Assembly (NCBI GenBank): GCA_001414485.1
Contig: LLEY01000238.1
Location: forward strand, 1-64,000
Source: Calycina herbarum
Taxonomy: Eukaryota > Ascomycota > Leotiomycetes > Helotiales > Pezizellaceae
Direction: 5' to 3'
Length of the DNA stretch: 64,000 bases
A program made the translations under genes and the position numbers. The notes beneath the pieces were generated by a model. The model searched no databases. It saw only the letters and a list, made by a program, of their open reading frames with translations, and was not told the origin of the DNA. Below are positions 34,866 through 46,741 of this stretch, piece after piece; position 1 is the first letter of the stretch; every line of letters starts with the position of its first letter.

Positions 34866-36337
34866 AACCTCCAGATCGCACGGAATAACACCAGCATCCA
34901 AGACCAAACTTCCATTGGCCAATACAAATTGGGACTGCAAAACCTCTTCCCCATCTCGCACCCCCACCCAGATCCACCACAGGCTCATAAAATGAGCCCA
35001 AGAACACCTTCTGGCGAGGTGGTACGATGGCATCTGTACCACCTCGGGAAGTCTTAAATCTCAAATCTTCTCAACCGACATGCAGACTGAAACCTTCCGT
35101 CAGATAATGGAGACGATCAATTTTGAGAAGGACGCGCCCACAAACAAGCGTGCTGGCTAGGGCAAAAGAAGAAAAGGAAAACAGAAAGGAAGTACATGCA
35201 GCAAACCACCAAGAAATGTCCGAAAACACGCCCTATTCTTGAAACCAAGCGTTGTATATAGAGAAAGGTGTTACGATAGCCCATGTTTGGAACATTGAAC
35301 CTTTCATGTCCACTGTAAAGTAGTGTCAGTGGTCAAGATGAACCCACCACTACAAAAAAGAAAGAAAGAAAGCAACAACCTCCAGCTTTAAATAATCATC
35401 TTATTCTTGAGATGCTTAATATTCCATATCGACATCCCTCAACACCCTCTCAATTTCCCGAAACCACTACCGTACTTGAGAAAAATAAGGTTCCGCACAT
35501 TTCACCACTCATCTGGGAGAGCCCTTACACCGTCAGGTAGCTATAAGCACCACAAGTTCGAGTCCTCCATGTGATAAGGCAACTCCCTCTTCTTTGGCGT
35601 TTTGATTTGAAAACAAAAAATATTCATCCCCCAAAATTCGAGATTTTAAGCACAGCTTTAGTGATGCGCTCAGATCGTAGCGGTATGGGTTTTTGTCTTG
35701 GTCGTTCTCCCAGACTCAAAACATCGGGAAGTGCTTCGTCGTCCATTCCATGAGATTTCCTGACCCCCTCCGCTTGGCTACAACTTGCTTGTCCTTCCAC
35801 TTTAAATTGGGCCAAAGTCAGTACACCCCCACCACCCCCACCACCCCCTCTCCTATCCCATCTGTTCTTCCACAGCAAATTGTTATTCGAGTTCGTTTAG
35901 AATAACCATGGGAACCAGGAGTAGTTTTGAGATCCATTTTCAAAAAAAGGAAGTTGTACTCCGAAAAAAGGTTGGTTACTCACAGACTACCTGCGCCGAG
36001 TAGCACCTTGAGTTGAAGCCCACGAACCGACACGAACGCAGACACCGCCAGGTGGTCCGCCCAGAAGTCTTCGGTAGAACTGGATAAACACTCTCCCACA
36101 ACAAGAGGTTTGTGTGGATTCGTCAGTGTAAATAATACACTTTCCCTTCTAAGACTATCCCAACCCTGTTTGAAACGATATTATTTGAGCCGTAGAGGAA
36201 AATTGAATTGACTTTCTGAGTCTTGGTTGGCCAATGGGGGGAGCTGAGTAGAGGATTTCAACTCTAGACCAGTTACGATTTCTTGGACTAACCGGTGCCC
36301 GGGTAGGGTGTAACGACGAATGGTAGATAGGAGGTCT
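34866..36337. other. Intergenic, no gene seen
   Basis: Small frames on both strands lack motifs. It contains short simple repeats (AAAGAAAGAAAG at ~35357-35372; CCACCACCCC-type at ~35826-35850). It separates the DUF7708 relic from the NAD kinase 3' end. Confidence 0.45.
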
Positions 36338-37664
36338 TCACTCCTCGCCGAATGGATAGTTGAATTTCAAAAGACCATTCAAACCTCCAACCCAACCATC
36401 ATCCTCATCAGTCCCACTCTTCGTACCCCTCATAACACATGGAACACCACCGACCCATTCCATCCCCTTCGCAATGTGTTCCCCATTAACTCGGATCTCC
36501 ATGCCCACACTAACACCATGACTTCGCCGTCTTCCATCAATACTGACTTCCAGGTCTCTCCCTCTATTCTTCTCACTCAACCGTAACGTAATAGGTGTAT
36601 TCGCAGGCAAAACCAGCGGTCTAAAAGACAGACTCCTCGGACAAATAGGCGTCATGAGAAGACTGCTAACAAGAGGATGGATGATACTTCCACCCGAACT
36701 CAGACTATAAGCTGTACTCCCAGTAGGTGTAGAGATAATCATCCCATCAGCAACTGCCTCGGTCAAAAAACGACCACCGACGAATACTTCGATGATGGCG
36801 AGATGTGCTTCCTTCCCACGATGGATGATGACTTCATTCATAGCATGGACGTCTCCCTCCGCGCTTTCCGTCGTGTTATCGCCAATAACGCGATTGCCGT
36901 TTGAATCATATACTCCAACTTTTAATCGATTCCGTAATAACACCCTCGAGCTTCGGGTTGGTCCCATCGACTTCCCCCGTACACTCGACCAGCCCGTCAC
37001 CGTATCTCCAGTTTCAACACCACCCTGAACATGAGGATGCCTCTGATCCTGAAATAAAGGCGACCCCGCCCCAGCCCCAGACATATAAACCTCCCTAAAC
37101 GCCCTCTTGAACTCATCGAATTTCCACTCTCCCAAGAAGCCCAGGGTCCCCATGCTAAAAGATAGAATGGGTGGTACATTCAGCGTCGTACTAAACAACG
37201 AAGAAGCATGTAAAATCGTCCCATCGCCTCCAAGGGTAGTCGTCATATCAACCTTTTTCGCGAGATCGTGGGAGGTGCTGCTGGTGTAGATTGGGAAGGA
37301 GAAGTGTTTGTGCATCTGCGCGGCGACTTTGGGCTCGAAGATTAGGGAGACATTATCGTAGTTTGAGTGGATGTGTTTTGCGTATTCGATTAGGGACTCG
37401 GAGACTTTGGGGGCGCCGATTTTTTTGATTAAGAGGATGTTTCGGGGGGGTGAGGGCCATTGGAGGGAGAGGAGGTCGCTTGTTTTGCTGTCTGATAGGC
37501 ATGGTTAGTGAGTGATCTTGTCGTGATGGTTGGGACATGCCTTGATATCTGGGAATTATTCTGTCTGGCAGATTTTCTACGTCTAGAATCTCTCGACGAG
37601 TTGCTGTGCTACTGAAGCTGCGGTGCAAATTTCTAATGCCGCTGGGCAGCTTCCTCGGTATCAT
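36338..37664 (-). CDS. POS5: Mitochondrial-type NAD(H) kinase
   Basis: Two exons, 37664-37541 and 37491-36338 (425 residues), joined by a 49-bp GC-AG intron (donor G|GCATGT). It phosphorylates NADH/NAD with ATP to supply mitochondrial NADPH. The N-terminus MIPRKLPSGIRNLHRSFSST is basic and Ser-rich, as a mitochondrial presequence. Family motifs: NILLIKKIGAP, TTTLGGDGTILHASSLF with the GGDGT catalytic loop, ILSFSMGTLGFLGEW, NEVIIHRG, and DGMIISTPTGSTAYSLSSGG. DLEVSIDGR follows before a variable C-terminus. Length fits yeast Pos5. The symbol is by family likeness; the longer upstream frame (Met 37835) has no presequence character. Confidence 0.88.
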
Positions 37665-38268
37665 CGCGAGGGATTGGTGTTTGTGATAGTTAGAAAGAGG
37701 AAATTGGGAGATGGCTAAATATCCAGCGTTGCACAAGACAAAATTAAGGTAGATTCTTGACGAGTCATTATTAGTAATATCCGGCGTAAATGATGCAATT
37801 CGCAGTAAGTTCCAGCTTGGAAAGTCGCGCAACAATGGTGTTGTTGAATCAAGCTTATTGTTTGTTCCCTAGTAGCTTTCGCCAAGGACGGATATAGAAA
37901 TTCGGAATGCAAAAGGCTTCATGGGTGCTTATCGATAAGGCAAGCTGTCTGAATCAGGCTTCGTTTTCACAATTACCAGTACAAACCTGGAAATATATCT
38001 TCAGCAAACCACACTCCGTCGCTTCTAAAATGCCCCAATAAGCCCGCCTAAAAAGTTGGCAGGTTGTGGGATTCTCGGATCTATAACTATATTTTTGTCT
38101 CAAAGTCCGAACCACGCGACCTTTTGCAAAGGCACACGACTCTGTCCAGTCAGGTTAAGGTATTCGACATTCACTTCAACCCCACCTGGCTCTGCTGTGC
38201 GTGGGCGTATGCGGACTGGCAACTACAAATACAAACCCCAAACCTCCTCGAGAAAGTAACAAAACATA
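37665..38268. promoter_or_regulatory. Divergent intergenic region, NAD kinase and acyltransferase
   Basis: A 604-bp gap between outward-facing starts. No gene is seen. It probably holds both promoters; no specific element is recognised. Confidence 0.4.
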
Positions 38269-39685
38269 ATGGCCAACGAAACCCTCAGACAGAGGAAGCA
38301 ACCGGACACAAAAGCCCCCCTCACAGAACTCGAGATCAACGAAACGGAGGAACACCCAGGAGGACACATCAAACACAATCCAGCAGTACAGATCCTCAGA
38401 CTACTAGGCGTCCTAACATATTTCCTCTCAGCATGTTCCTCGTATGTGTCAACATCCTCTGGCCCCTCGAGTCACTGCTAACAAGGCTCAGAATAGTCGC
38501 AACCCAACTGCTGGGCGTACCCTTATATTGGATCAGTCGGGACTGGTACTATGCCTACATGGCCATAACGAAAGAATCCTTCGGAATCACCGTAACGACT
38601 TTAACACAATGGTGGGCACCGACGGTGGTGAGGATTAGTGGCGATGCCTCGGTGGCCAACGAGATGTGGAAAACGGCGGATGGGAGGGTAGAATTGAACT
38701 TTCCAGAACGAATAGTCTTGATAGCAAACCACCAGGTACACATCCAAAACCTACATTTCCCAAGAGGGAGGCTAACATTAACAGATTTACTCAGATTGGT
38801 TATACCTATGGTGGGCAGGCTACACCAACAAACAACACATGCACGGCCACATCTACATCATTCTCAAAGAATCTCTCAAATATATACCAATAGGAGGGTG
38901 GGGAATGCAATTCTACGGCTTCGTCTTCATGTCGAGGAAGATGGAGAAGGATCAACCAAGACTGGCACACCGCTTGAATGTCCTAAAACAAGTCCATTCA
39001 GGTCCGATGTCTGGATCTTCAGGTCTGGATCCGATGTGGCTTATGCTCTTCCCTGAAGGAACGAATTTAAGTAAAGACACCCGAGGTCGAAGTGCGAAAT
39101 GGGCGGAGAAAACTGGACAGAAGGATATGGTGCATGTCCTCACCCCACGAAGTACCGGCTCGTTTTTTTGTCTTAATGAGCTTAAAGGGACGGTGGATTG
39201 GGTTTATGACTGTACCTTGGCCTATGAGGGTGTCCCGTAAGTCAAATTTCATTGTTTTTGTGAGCTCCCCTAATGGTATATCTAGGAGAGGACAATACGG
39301 ACAAGACCTCTACACCCTCCGATCAATGTACCTCCAAGGCCGACCCCCACCATCAGTAAACATGTACTGGCGCAAATTCGCCATGTCCTCCATCCCCCTC
39401 GACAACCCCACCGATTTCGAACACTGGCTTCGCGAACGATGGCTAGAGAAAGACGCCCTGATGGAACAGCAACTCGTCACGGGATTTTTCCCAGCCAGCA
39501 AACCCTCTTCTAATGGGAATGCGAAAATTGGGACCACGAACGAGGGGTTTATAGAAACGGAGGTCAAGCTGGCGAATTGGTGGGAGGTGGGAAGGATTTA
39601 TATGGTTCTTGCTATTGCGGGGTTGATCTCGCATTGGGTCGTCAGATGTTGGGGGTTGTTGGCGAAGGCTGTTGGCGGACAATAG
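38269..39685 (+). CDS. Lysophospholipid acyltransferase, CST26/LCLAT1-like
   Basis: Exons 38269-38441, 38492-38735, 38785-39236 and 39286-39685; phases agree, giving 422 residues. Introns are 48-50 bp with GTATGT/GTACAC/GTAAGT donors and TGCTAACA or CTAACA branch sites. It transfers acyl chains to lysophospholipids or lysophosphatidic acid at ER or mitochondrial membranes. Motif I is NHQIYSDWLYLWW (N-H-x4-D, catalytic His and Asp), and motif III is LFPEGTNLSKDT. A membrane segment at ~40-70 (LLGVLTYFLSACSSIVATQL) and a C-terminal one (IYMVLAIAGLISHWVV) flank the domain. It resembles yeast YDR018C/Cst26 and human LCLAT1. Confidence 0.9.
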
Positions 39686-40423
39686 GCTGGTTGGGGGGAG
39701 GGAACTTGGAGTAGAGGTGAGAGGTGGTGAGAGTTGTTGATACCCGGGCGGAGTGGGGGAGTGCGTTCTTTTGCTTTGGGAGTTGGGTATACCTCATTAG
39801 GATGAAAACATGAATCATAATTTTGTTTTTATTTTTCGGAAACACGAGCGCTTTTTATATGAAAGCTGGCTGGTTGGAGGAGACTGTGGGGTTGGGATAG
39901 AGTGGGCAGGGTAGGTACGTAGATTTTTTGAGACATAAACGATGTTATCCCCAGTCGCGTTTTGTTTGCTGGTGCTCTTATTTCTTGGGTTTTACTTTTC
40001 GCCGGCTTTTGGTACTAAGCTGGGAGGTGGGCTTCTGGTTCATACGAATTTATGCCCCCTGGGTCCTTTTGTTTTGAGTTCGAGAGAATCAACTTCTCCT
40101 TCGCAATCTACATGGAAAGAGGGCGCAAGATATTCTGCGATGGGAGCAGTTCTTCATCCTTTCATTTTGCTTCTACGTCATCGTGTTTTGTTTTCTTCTT
40201 CTCCCCCATGTTGCGAGAGGCATCAGACCGGAAAGGGGAGGAGGTTACGACGAGTAATTACTCCGAGAAAATTTCGTTGCGATATGATTGAGAAGACTTG
40301 AAATAAGTACCACTCAGAGGTCTTCATTCTCCAAGTCTTCTCAAGTTCTCAGATCGTCAAGTTTGATTCAAATTCCAGGAGGTTGCTGTTCCAATCCTCC
40401 TCCGATTATCGGACACATTATTC

Positions 40424-40720
40424 TAGGAGGTTGGGAGAGGTGATATCTACACCCTCCTTTTGGCTAAGTCTTTGGGCGTAAGCTTTGAGTGAACCACGAG
40501 TAAGCATGTAAGTAAGCCGCCAGTAAGCCACCAGTGAGCTGCACCAGTGGGAGGTTGGGAGCCTTGATATCCCCACACTTTTTGTTGTTGTTTTGGCTAA
40601 CTCTTTGCGAGTAAGCTATACTTCTTCGAGTAAGCTTGTAAGTGAGCCAATAGTATGGTGGTAAGCTGCGAGTAAGCTGGTAAGCTGGTAGCAAGGAGGT
40701 AAGCTAATAGCAAGGAGGTG
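40424..40720. repeat. Imperfect ~115-bp direct repeat built of GTAAGC(T) units
   Basis: Two diverged copies: about 40424-40535 and 40545-40665. Both run GGAGGTTGGGAG, GATATC, a T-rich block, TTTTGGCTAA, then many GTAAGCT/AGTAAGCC units. Further GTAAGCTGG units follow to 40720. Origin unknown. Confidence 0.65.
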
Positions 40721-40826
40721 ATGGGGGTGGTTGGGAGATTGGATCAGCCACTCACGTGTTTTTACCCCTCAATTCCTTCTTTTGGATTGGAGTTCAGGTT
40801 TTGATGCTTGGGGTATTTATTGGTTG

Positions 40827-40857
40827 GAGTTTTTAGTCTATGATAGACTAAAAACTC
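40827..40857. repeat. 31-bp perfect palindrome
   Basis: The arms GAGTTTTTAGTCTAT (40827-40841) and ATAGACTAAAAACTC (40843-40857) are exact reverse complements around a single G. No gene is close enough on a defined strand to call it a terminator. Confidence 0.8.
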
Positions 40858-41428
40858 GTAGTTGAGAAATTGATAGGGTGTATGCGAGGTGAGTCGAAGG
40901 AGAGTGAGTGTGGGAAGGTTGAAATGATGAGAGAGGCACGCATTTATTTGCTGTCTATTTCTGCAGATTGTATGCTGTATTGAGAAGTCTCGTTCTAGCT
41001 TTAAATCGCTTGTCTCGGATCTTCTCGGATGCTTGGTTTTCGTTCGAAAGCAGTTGAGTTATTTTTCAAATTGTTTGACTTCGAGTTGGCTTGGAAAGTT
41101 CGACGAACTAGAGCTGTTCAGTGATTCATTGTTGGCGGACAGGATTTTCTACAATTGGAGCCACAGATGTCAAAATCCCGGCTTAGCATAGGGGTCAAAG
41201 AAGTGAACCTAAGCACTCCCAATTGTAATTGTCTAAGAATTACAAAAGTATTTCGGAAGGATTGTGTGAACAGAAAGTTGAGTTATACCTTTACCACCGC
41301 CCAAAGAGTATGATAATGACTGTATATCGTTAAGTGTATCTATTTATCGCCTAAAGCATCCAACCGAAAAACAAGCTACCCAGAGATCTCTCCACTAATT
41401 CTTCCAACTTGTAGTTTCGTCAAAGTTC

Positions 41429-42601
41429 TTAAAGTGCACTCTTACTCTCCTTCTTCTCCTCCTCTTCCTCCTTCAGCCCCTTCAAAAACAACCACCTCGC
41501 CTTAACCCCATCCTCCTTCGCCTTCCACCCCTCAATACTCTTGGGGAAAAGATCAATAACCTCCATCAAATACTCATCATGAGCAATAACAACCAGAACA
41601 TTATCCGCGGCATCAAACTCCTCCGTCCCCCCTCGACTCCACTCCCCCTTCTCAACATCAACAGTGAAACTCGGCACCGCATCATGGAACGGCGTATTGG
41701 CGCTTTTCTTATGATGCATAGCCTCGAAAATACTTCCAGGACACGCTCCACGGAATCTAGGCAATGGGGAGGGGTCAAGAGAGGTGGGGAAGGGACGATA
41801 GATTGTTGGACGAAATTCCCCGACGTGGTGGCAGATGTCACCACCCATGAAAACAAAAGTATCAGGGGAAGTAGTGACACGAGATAATGCACTGAGATGA
41901 CCGATTGTATGGCCTGGGGTGTCGAGGAGGTAAAAACTTCCATCGTTGAAGTAATCAAAAGCATTGAACCGTCCGATTTTCAACCCAGTTGAAAAGGTGA
42001 TTTCACGTACATTCCTCCCTTCCAAATCCTCCTCAAGAAACCAAGACTCCGGGTTGGTAGGATAACCAGGTAAGTTACCCTCTTTGAAGTTCGCTCCAAC
42101 GACTAGGTCTGTGGAGGAGGGGAAGAGGGAGGGATTCCCAACATGGTCAAAGTGTTGGTGGGACCAGATTATTGCGTTTATTTCTTTGCGGAGGATTCCG
42201 TGGTTCTCGAGGATGTCGGGGATATCTTTTTCGATTGTTACTTTTAGGGGTTCTAGTGCGGCCGTGAGACTTGCTGGGAAGGCGTCCTTGTAGTCTGTCC
42301 GAACTCCGAGGTCGAAGAGGAGTTTTTGGCCGGAGGAGTGAGAAATCAAGAAGGACAATGAGGGGAGGTTCATGATGTCTCTTCCGTATGTTGGGGTTAC
42401 GAACATGGCGCTTGGGAACTCTCCACGGAATGTTCTGCGGGATGTTGTGTTAAGAAGTTTGTTTTTTGAGGGGGAAAAGATGCCCTGGATGAAATGGTTC
42501 ACTTACGAGTCAATGACTGACACGGTGACGGTGCTGGATGAGGCAGGTATATTGAGAGGTAATGGCGCCTGTGGCTCTACGAGGAATTCTTGAGTGCTCA
42601 T
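41429..42601 (-). CDS. Metallo-beta-lactamase-fold hydrolase (lactonase-like)
   Basis: Exons 42601-42507 and 42434-41429 (366 residues), joined across a 72-bp intron (GTAAGT...CCGCAG) to give SSSTVTVSVIDSTFRGEFPS. The metal-binding motif is SHQHFDHVGN (HxHxDH), with YLLDTPGHTIGHLSALSRV (third His), FMGGDICHH (Asp ligand) and a late IAHD. So the two-metal site is complete. Fungal members with this N-terminus (LNIPASSSTVTV...) act as lactone or ester hydrolases, often linked to polyketides or quorum-signal breakdown, but none is defined here. It ends with a Glu/Lys-rich tail. It diverges from the transcription-factor gene at 43320, whose product could regulate it (inference). Confidence 0.85.
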
Positions 42602-43319
42602 GATGGCGGTTTGTGGACGTAGACGTGAGAGGGTGATGAAGCTTTGATGATTCAAGTAAGCGAAAGCAATGCGATGTGGAAAAGAAATCAATTCAAATGT
42701 CTGAGGACCTACTGTTATATACAATTTCTTAGCCAAGTAACCATGCAGTTGTGAAGGATATCCCGTACATCGTTGCAGAAGCGCAGTGAGCGCAGGGGTT
42801 TGACGACAACCATGGTATTCCGCGTTGGCCCCAAAGGTGGACGCCATTGCCAAGATGAGGTATCACACCTTTCCAGCTGCTCAAGAGGAACTGGGGGGTG
42901 TCTGGGGGTCATACAGTCGTAAAATCTCCACAAAATCTCTGGAGGTAACGACCAAAGGAAATGCATAAGCGGAGTTGTGGGGTTAATAAAGAGGCATCTA
43001 TGCTGGTCTGGCCCTGAACTTGCGGGTCACGCTTAACTTTCGTAAGGGCCCTGTATCAATGAAAGACATAAAGGGTTGGAATGGGGAGATTATGAGAGAA
43101 CTGCACACTTGACTTTTGAACCCAGAAGATGTATAAGCTGCTATCTGAATGGTCAATAGAACCAACCCCTTCGCTTATTTTTTGCAGCCAACCCCACTAC
43201 CCCACTATTTGGATTACGAATCGACCACGGAATCCCGTAGTACCTACCATTTCCCCTAAGTATTTAATTGAAAACGACCAAAGTTCTCCGAACACATATC
43301 AGCTCATTCAGAATTGATC
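42602..43319. promoter_or_regulatory. Divergent intergenic region, hydrolase and transcription factor
   Basis: A 718-bp gap without a convincing gene; an open minus frame continues upstream of the hydrolase start but shows no family resemblance. A CCCCACTACCCCACTATT-type block lies at about 43189-43208. Confidence 0.35.
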
Positions 43320-45056
43320 ATGGATGAAGACCAAGTTATCGGCAAAATATTTACCTGCACAATATGTGGCAAAAGTTGTGGTAGTAGTGAGTTTGAAAAC
43401 TCTGAGGGCTCGAGGAAGCCCCATACTGTTTACTTGATCAATGCTGATCCATATTCCAGAAAAATCACGAACAAGACATATTGCTTACTGCCGAAAATCA
43501 ACTTCTCGCTTCCGGTCAAGGAAAAAGTCTTGCTCGGCTTGCACCAAGGCGAAAACTCGTTGTGATCTAGGTCAACCAAGTTGTTCACGATGCAAAGGGA
43601 AGAATGTTGTTTGTGTATATCAACAGAATCGACCACCGGAAGCATCAGCCGATGAACTTCCAGTGCCGTCAGATTCTCAACTGACTGAGAGGGAGCCACT
43701 TCCTCCACAACACAATACACCAAAACCGCTTTCGGAACTGAGCTCAAATCGCTCTGCAATATCGGACATCTCTACACTAGTTGCTTTTCGTCCAACCACT
43801 TGCCCACTTCATCCCTTGTACCGGTCGAATATTGATTCTGTGGAAATCATATCTTCGGAGCAATCCACATGGGGCTTTGGAAGCCCCAATACCATATCAC
43901 ACTACCTGGAAAATATACAGGATTCTCAGTTCCCAGAACGTCCTCTTTCAGAAATAGCTCTCTTGCCACGCCTAGATAGGGAAACTTTAGGCTTTCAATT
44001 TCCTGCTTCCGTTTTATATGAAGATATTGTACCCAAACCACCAAAATACTTCTGGCCAAGTACCATACAACATCACCGTTTCTCGCTTAACAAGCAATAC
44101 TTGCTATGCACACTGAATTCATACCCGTACATGATTCTCCCGGGAAGGTCATTTCCCCCTTTTATACATCAACATCTTCTAGTCGAAACATCTCGAGATG
44201 GGGGAAGAACCCACAAGTCTCAAATGCCGAGACCTTTGGCGAGTTGTGCGGCGATCATGCAAATGTTCTCTGCGAAGAATGAAAGCAATGTCAAATTCAT
44301 TTGGAGTGCAATAAGAATGGAGCAAGAAAGAATGATAAACGAGGTTAGTCCTCATGCCCTGAAAACAGGAGCTCAGATATTTATTGATCGCAGTACTTGG
44401 AGTATGATGCCGTCACCGCCGTTGCTGCTCTTCAAGCAATCACCATCTATTTCCTGGTCCGCCTATCAGAAGACAATGATGATGCTACCAATTTTGATAT
44501 CCCATTGGTTCAAACGATGGCAGTGCGTAAATCTTCTCCCTCGGGAAAAGTCACTTACTAAATTTACCTTTTCAAACAGCATGTTGTCGTGCAAGCAAGT
44601 CAACAAGTCGCAAAAAACGAAAGTTGTTCAAGCAGCCGTATACCGACATGGAAGAATTGGATTTTGGGAGAGTCTTTACGCCGGTAAGCCTATCTTCGTG
44701 ACACTGACTACAAGGATTTGCACTGACGGAAGACACCTCACAGCACAATCATAACCCTCTTCATAATCGATATATTTTTTGAATTCTTCTCAGCTGTTCC
44801 TTATCGAAATTGTGCTGAAGGTTCATTATCAACAATGTCACTGCCATGTGCTCGAGATTTATGGAGGGCCAGCTGCAGTGCTGAATGGGAGAGAGAATAT
44901 TTAGCGAGGGGCGATGATATGATTTTTGGGAATCAACTTACGTATGGGGATTTATTGAACTCTCGCTCTGGTACAAGGCGTGGTCTCGATTTATGGCTGT
45001 CTCAGTTGGATGATTTTGGGACTTTGGTTATGGCTGCAGCTAGCCTGACAGAGTGA
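43320..45056 (+). CDS. Transcription factor with C2HC finger and Zn2Cys6 domain
   Basis: Exons 43320-43380, 43460-44343, 44394-44522, 44580-44683 and 44744-45056; phases agree, giving 496 residues. The first intron splits a finger: CTICGKSC joins EKSRTRHIAYC (C-x2-C...H-x3-C). Directly after comes the Zn2Cys6 cluster SCSACTKAKTRCDLGQPSC (C-x2-C-x6-C-x5-C-x2-C-x6-C), ending VVCVYQ. The C-terminal half is the usual fungal regulator region: VTAVAALQAITIYFLVRLS, IPTWKNWILGESLRRTIITL and SLPCARDLWRASCSAEWE. Nuclear DNA-binding role inferred. It is divergent from the hydrolase, a common arrangement for a pathway regulator and its target. Confidence 0.85.
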
Positions 45057-45435
45057 GCGTTTTGGTCACGTTTATTTATTTTGTTTGTCACGTGAGAACA
45101 GTGTAACCTTTTATCCAGTGTTCACCTCTATTCTTGTTTCAAAGTTGTCTCTTTGAGAGTTAAGGTCAAAAACCAAGTGTTTAACTCACCCTCAGAAACA
45201 CAACCTCTCAGTACTTGGGTTTGTGGTGAAGTGTTAGCGGGCGCGTCTTTGTGGCGGACCCACCTTTTATTTGTTGACCTTCCGCCATTAAAAGGACCAT
45301 CACTGCAACTCCTCCCGACAAATGGTGTTCTGGATATTGACCGATCTATTCAACACTGTCGCACGACAGATCTGATCTACAATATCAACTCAAGATCGAC
45401 TTACCGCTTTGCTCCAGAAGCCTCCAGAAAGTACA
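45057..45435. other. Intergenic, no gene seen
   Basis: The 3' flank of the transcription-factor gene and promoter of the next; no further coding signal. Confidence 0.4.
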
Positions 45436-46279
45436 ATGTCAACTGGCAATCTGGTTCACGATTTGCTCCACATGCCCCCTGAAATCATCAAAAACATCCT
45501 CAAGCACCTCGGAAACGAAAATGGGGTTATTGGAAAAGACGCCCGCGCACTCATCAGAACACTACGCGCCGTGAAAGGCCCCAACGGCAAGGTCCATCCA
45601 CTCTATGAAACTGTCGTCGCCGAAGTCTACGCAACCTCATTGCATCCATTGATGTTCTACCATTTCAAGGAAGTCCCTCACCACTCCAATCCCAAAAACC
45701 GATTCGTCAATCTTGTGATCCCGTAAGTACTACTTCCCTATTTCTTTCAAGTCCATCTACTGACATTAAGATAGAATTGGAATGCCATGCATTATTGGGG
45801 TCCCTGAAGCTCTTTGTCCATCTCCACGTATTAATCACATCCGAATCTGTCTCTATGGTCTGCGTACCGAAACCGATATAAAAAAGATAGTTCACACCTG
45901 GATCACTTCGCTTGGACATGTTGAGATGTTGGAATTGCAAACTCATGGTGTTTACGACCGCACAGCACGCTGGGTAGGGGAGGTAGATCATGACTCTGTA
46001 ATTGTTCCGGAAGGCTCGTCTGCTGCCCAAACATTCTTCGCGCTCTACGAGTATGATATGTGTGCCGTTGATGATATGTTGGGTGTTGAGGCGAAGAGAA
46101 GTGACGGATATGGTACTCTAAGAGAGAATTACACTTGTGTTTGGCAGGTAGCACGCGGCGAACGTCTGGTCTCATTAGGTGAGAATTATGTGCTGGAGCG
46201 TAAGCACAAGGTCTACTATGCGTTGGAACCTCGACAACCTTTCCTTCAGGGACAGGCGGTTGCTGCGGTTAACACATAA
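45436..46279 (+). CDS. F-box-like protein, related to the pentapeptide family downstream
   Basis: Exons 45436-45722 and 45775-46279 (263 residues), with a 52-bp intron (GTAAGT...AAGATAG). The N-terminus LLHMPPEIIKNILKHLGNE resembles an F-box core; ALIRTLRAVKGPNGKVHPLYE lies where the downstream paralogues carry LIxALRGDxxLYxEA. The C-terminal half has RINHIRICLYGL and YTCVWQVARGERLVSLGE, matching their W-x-A-x-G end motif. It lacks their N-terminal Cys/Leu repeats. An F-box would bind Skp1 in an SCF ubiquitin ligase; that is inference from a weak motif. Confidence 0.6.
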
Positions 46280-46741
46280 TTTGTGGCGGGTGCTGAGTAC
46301 ATGGATATTGTAACGTGAGAATTTCACCTTGGAACTCCTTCTAGGCTAGGAAGCTTTTCTGTAATAGGATCCAATTGTCCCATCATAGTTACGAAAATTC
46401 AAGTTCTGTGCTCTTTATCAAGTTGAATGCAAAGCGGTATATTGTGCCGTATTTCGTGCCCATTCACTTCGCTTAAATAGTTCTCTTAAACCTTTTGGAT
46501 AATTGGAAATGAATGCTTGAAAATTCTGAGCAATCAGACTACCGACGGGAGAGCCAAAGTGCACTCACTAGTGGGCAGAAACGGGCGCTCTGTATCGACA
46601 TTTGCATGCTAGCCTTGTTTGCTTTGTGTACATAAGATACTCAAAAATTGATCTTAGCCGGAGCCGTGAGATTGGGCGCCGCTTTTGCTTTCAGAGTCTG
46701 CGGCCCATCTCAACCCTCATGCACTGCGACATCAAGCAACT
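46280..46741. other. Intergenic, no gene seen
   Basis: The gap between family members. Open frames entering the next gene begin only at non-ATG codons. Confidence 0.4.

Larger units (their letters stand above)
39686..41428. other. Intergenic, rich in repeats, no convincing gene
   Basis: An ORF at 39942-40301 (119 residues) starts like a signal peptide (SPVAFCLLVLLFLGFYFSPA) but continues as low-quality sequence; I do not call it. 40424-40720 is a diverged GTAAGC-type repeat, and a 31-bp perfect palindrome lies at 40827-40857. Confidence 0.45.

Noticed and set aside
35535..35575. tRNA-like T-loop sequence (AAGTTCGAGTCCTCC)
   Set aside because: The flanking bases do not pair into a T stem, and no acceptor stem, D arm or anticodon arm can be drawn at the right spacing.
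36320..37289. Plus-strand ORFs within the NAD kinase gene
   Set aside because: Antisense shadows; the minus strand carries the complete kinase motifs.
39942..40301. 119-residue ORF with a signal-peptide-like start
   Set aside because: The part after the hydrophobic segment lacks protein-like character and no family is recognised.
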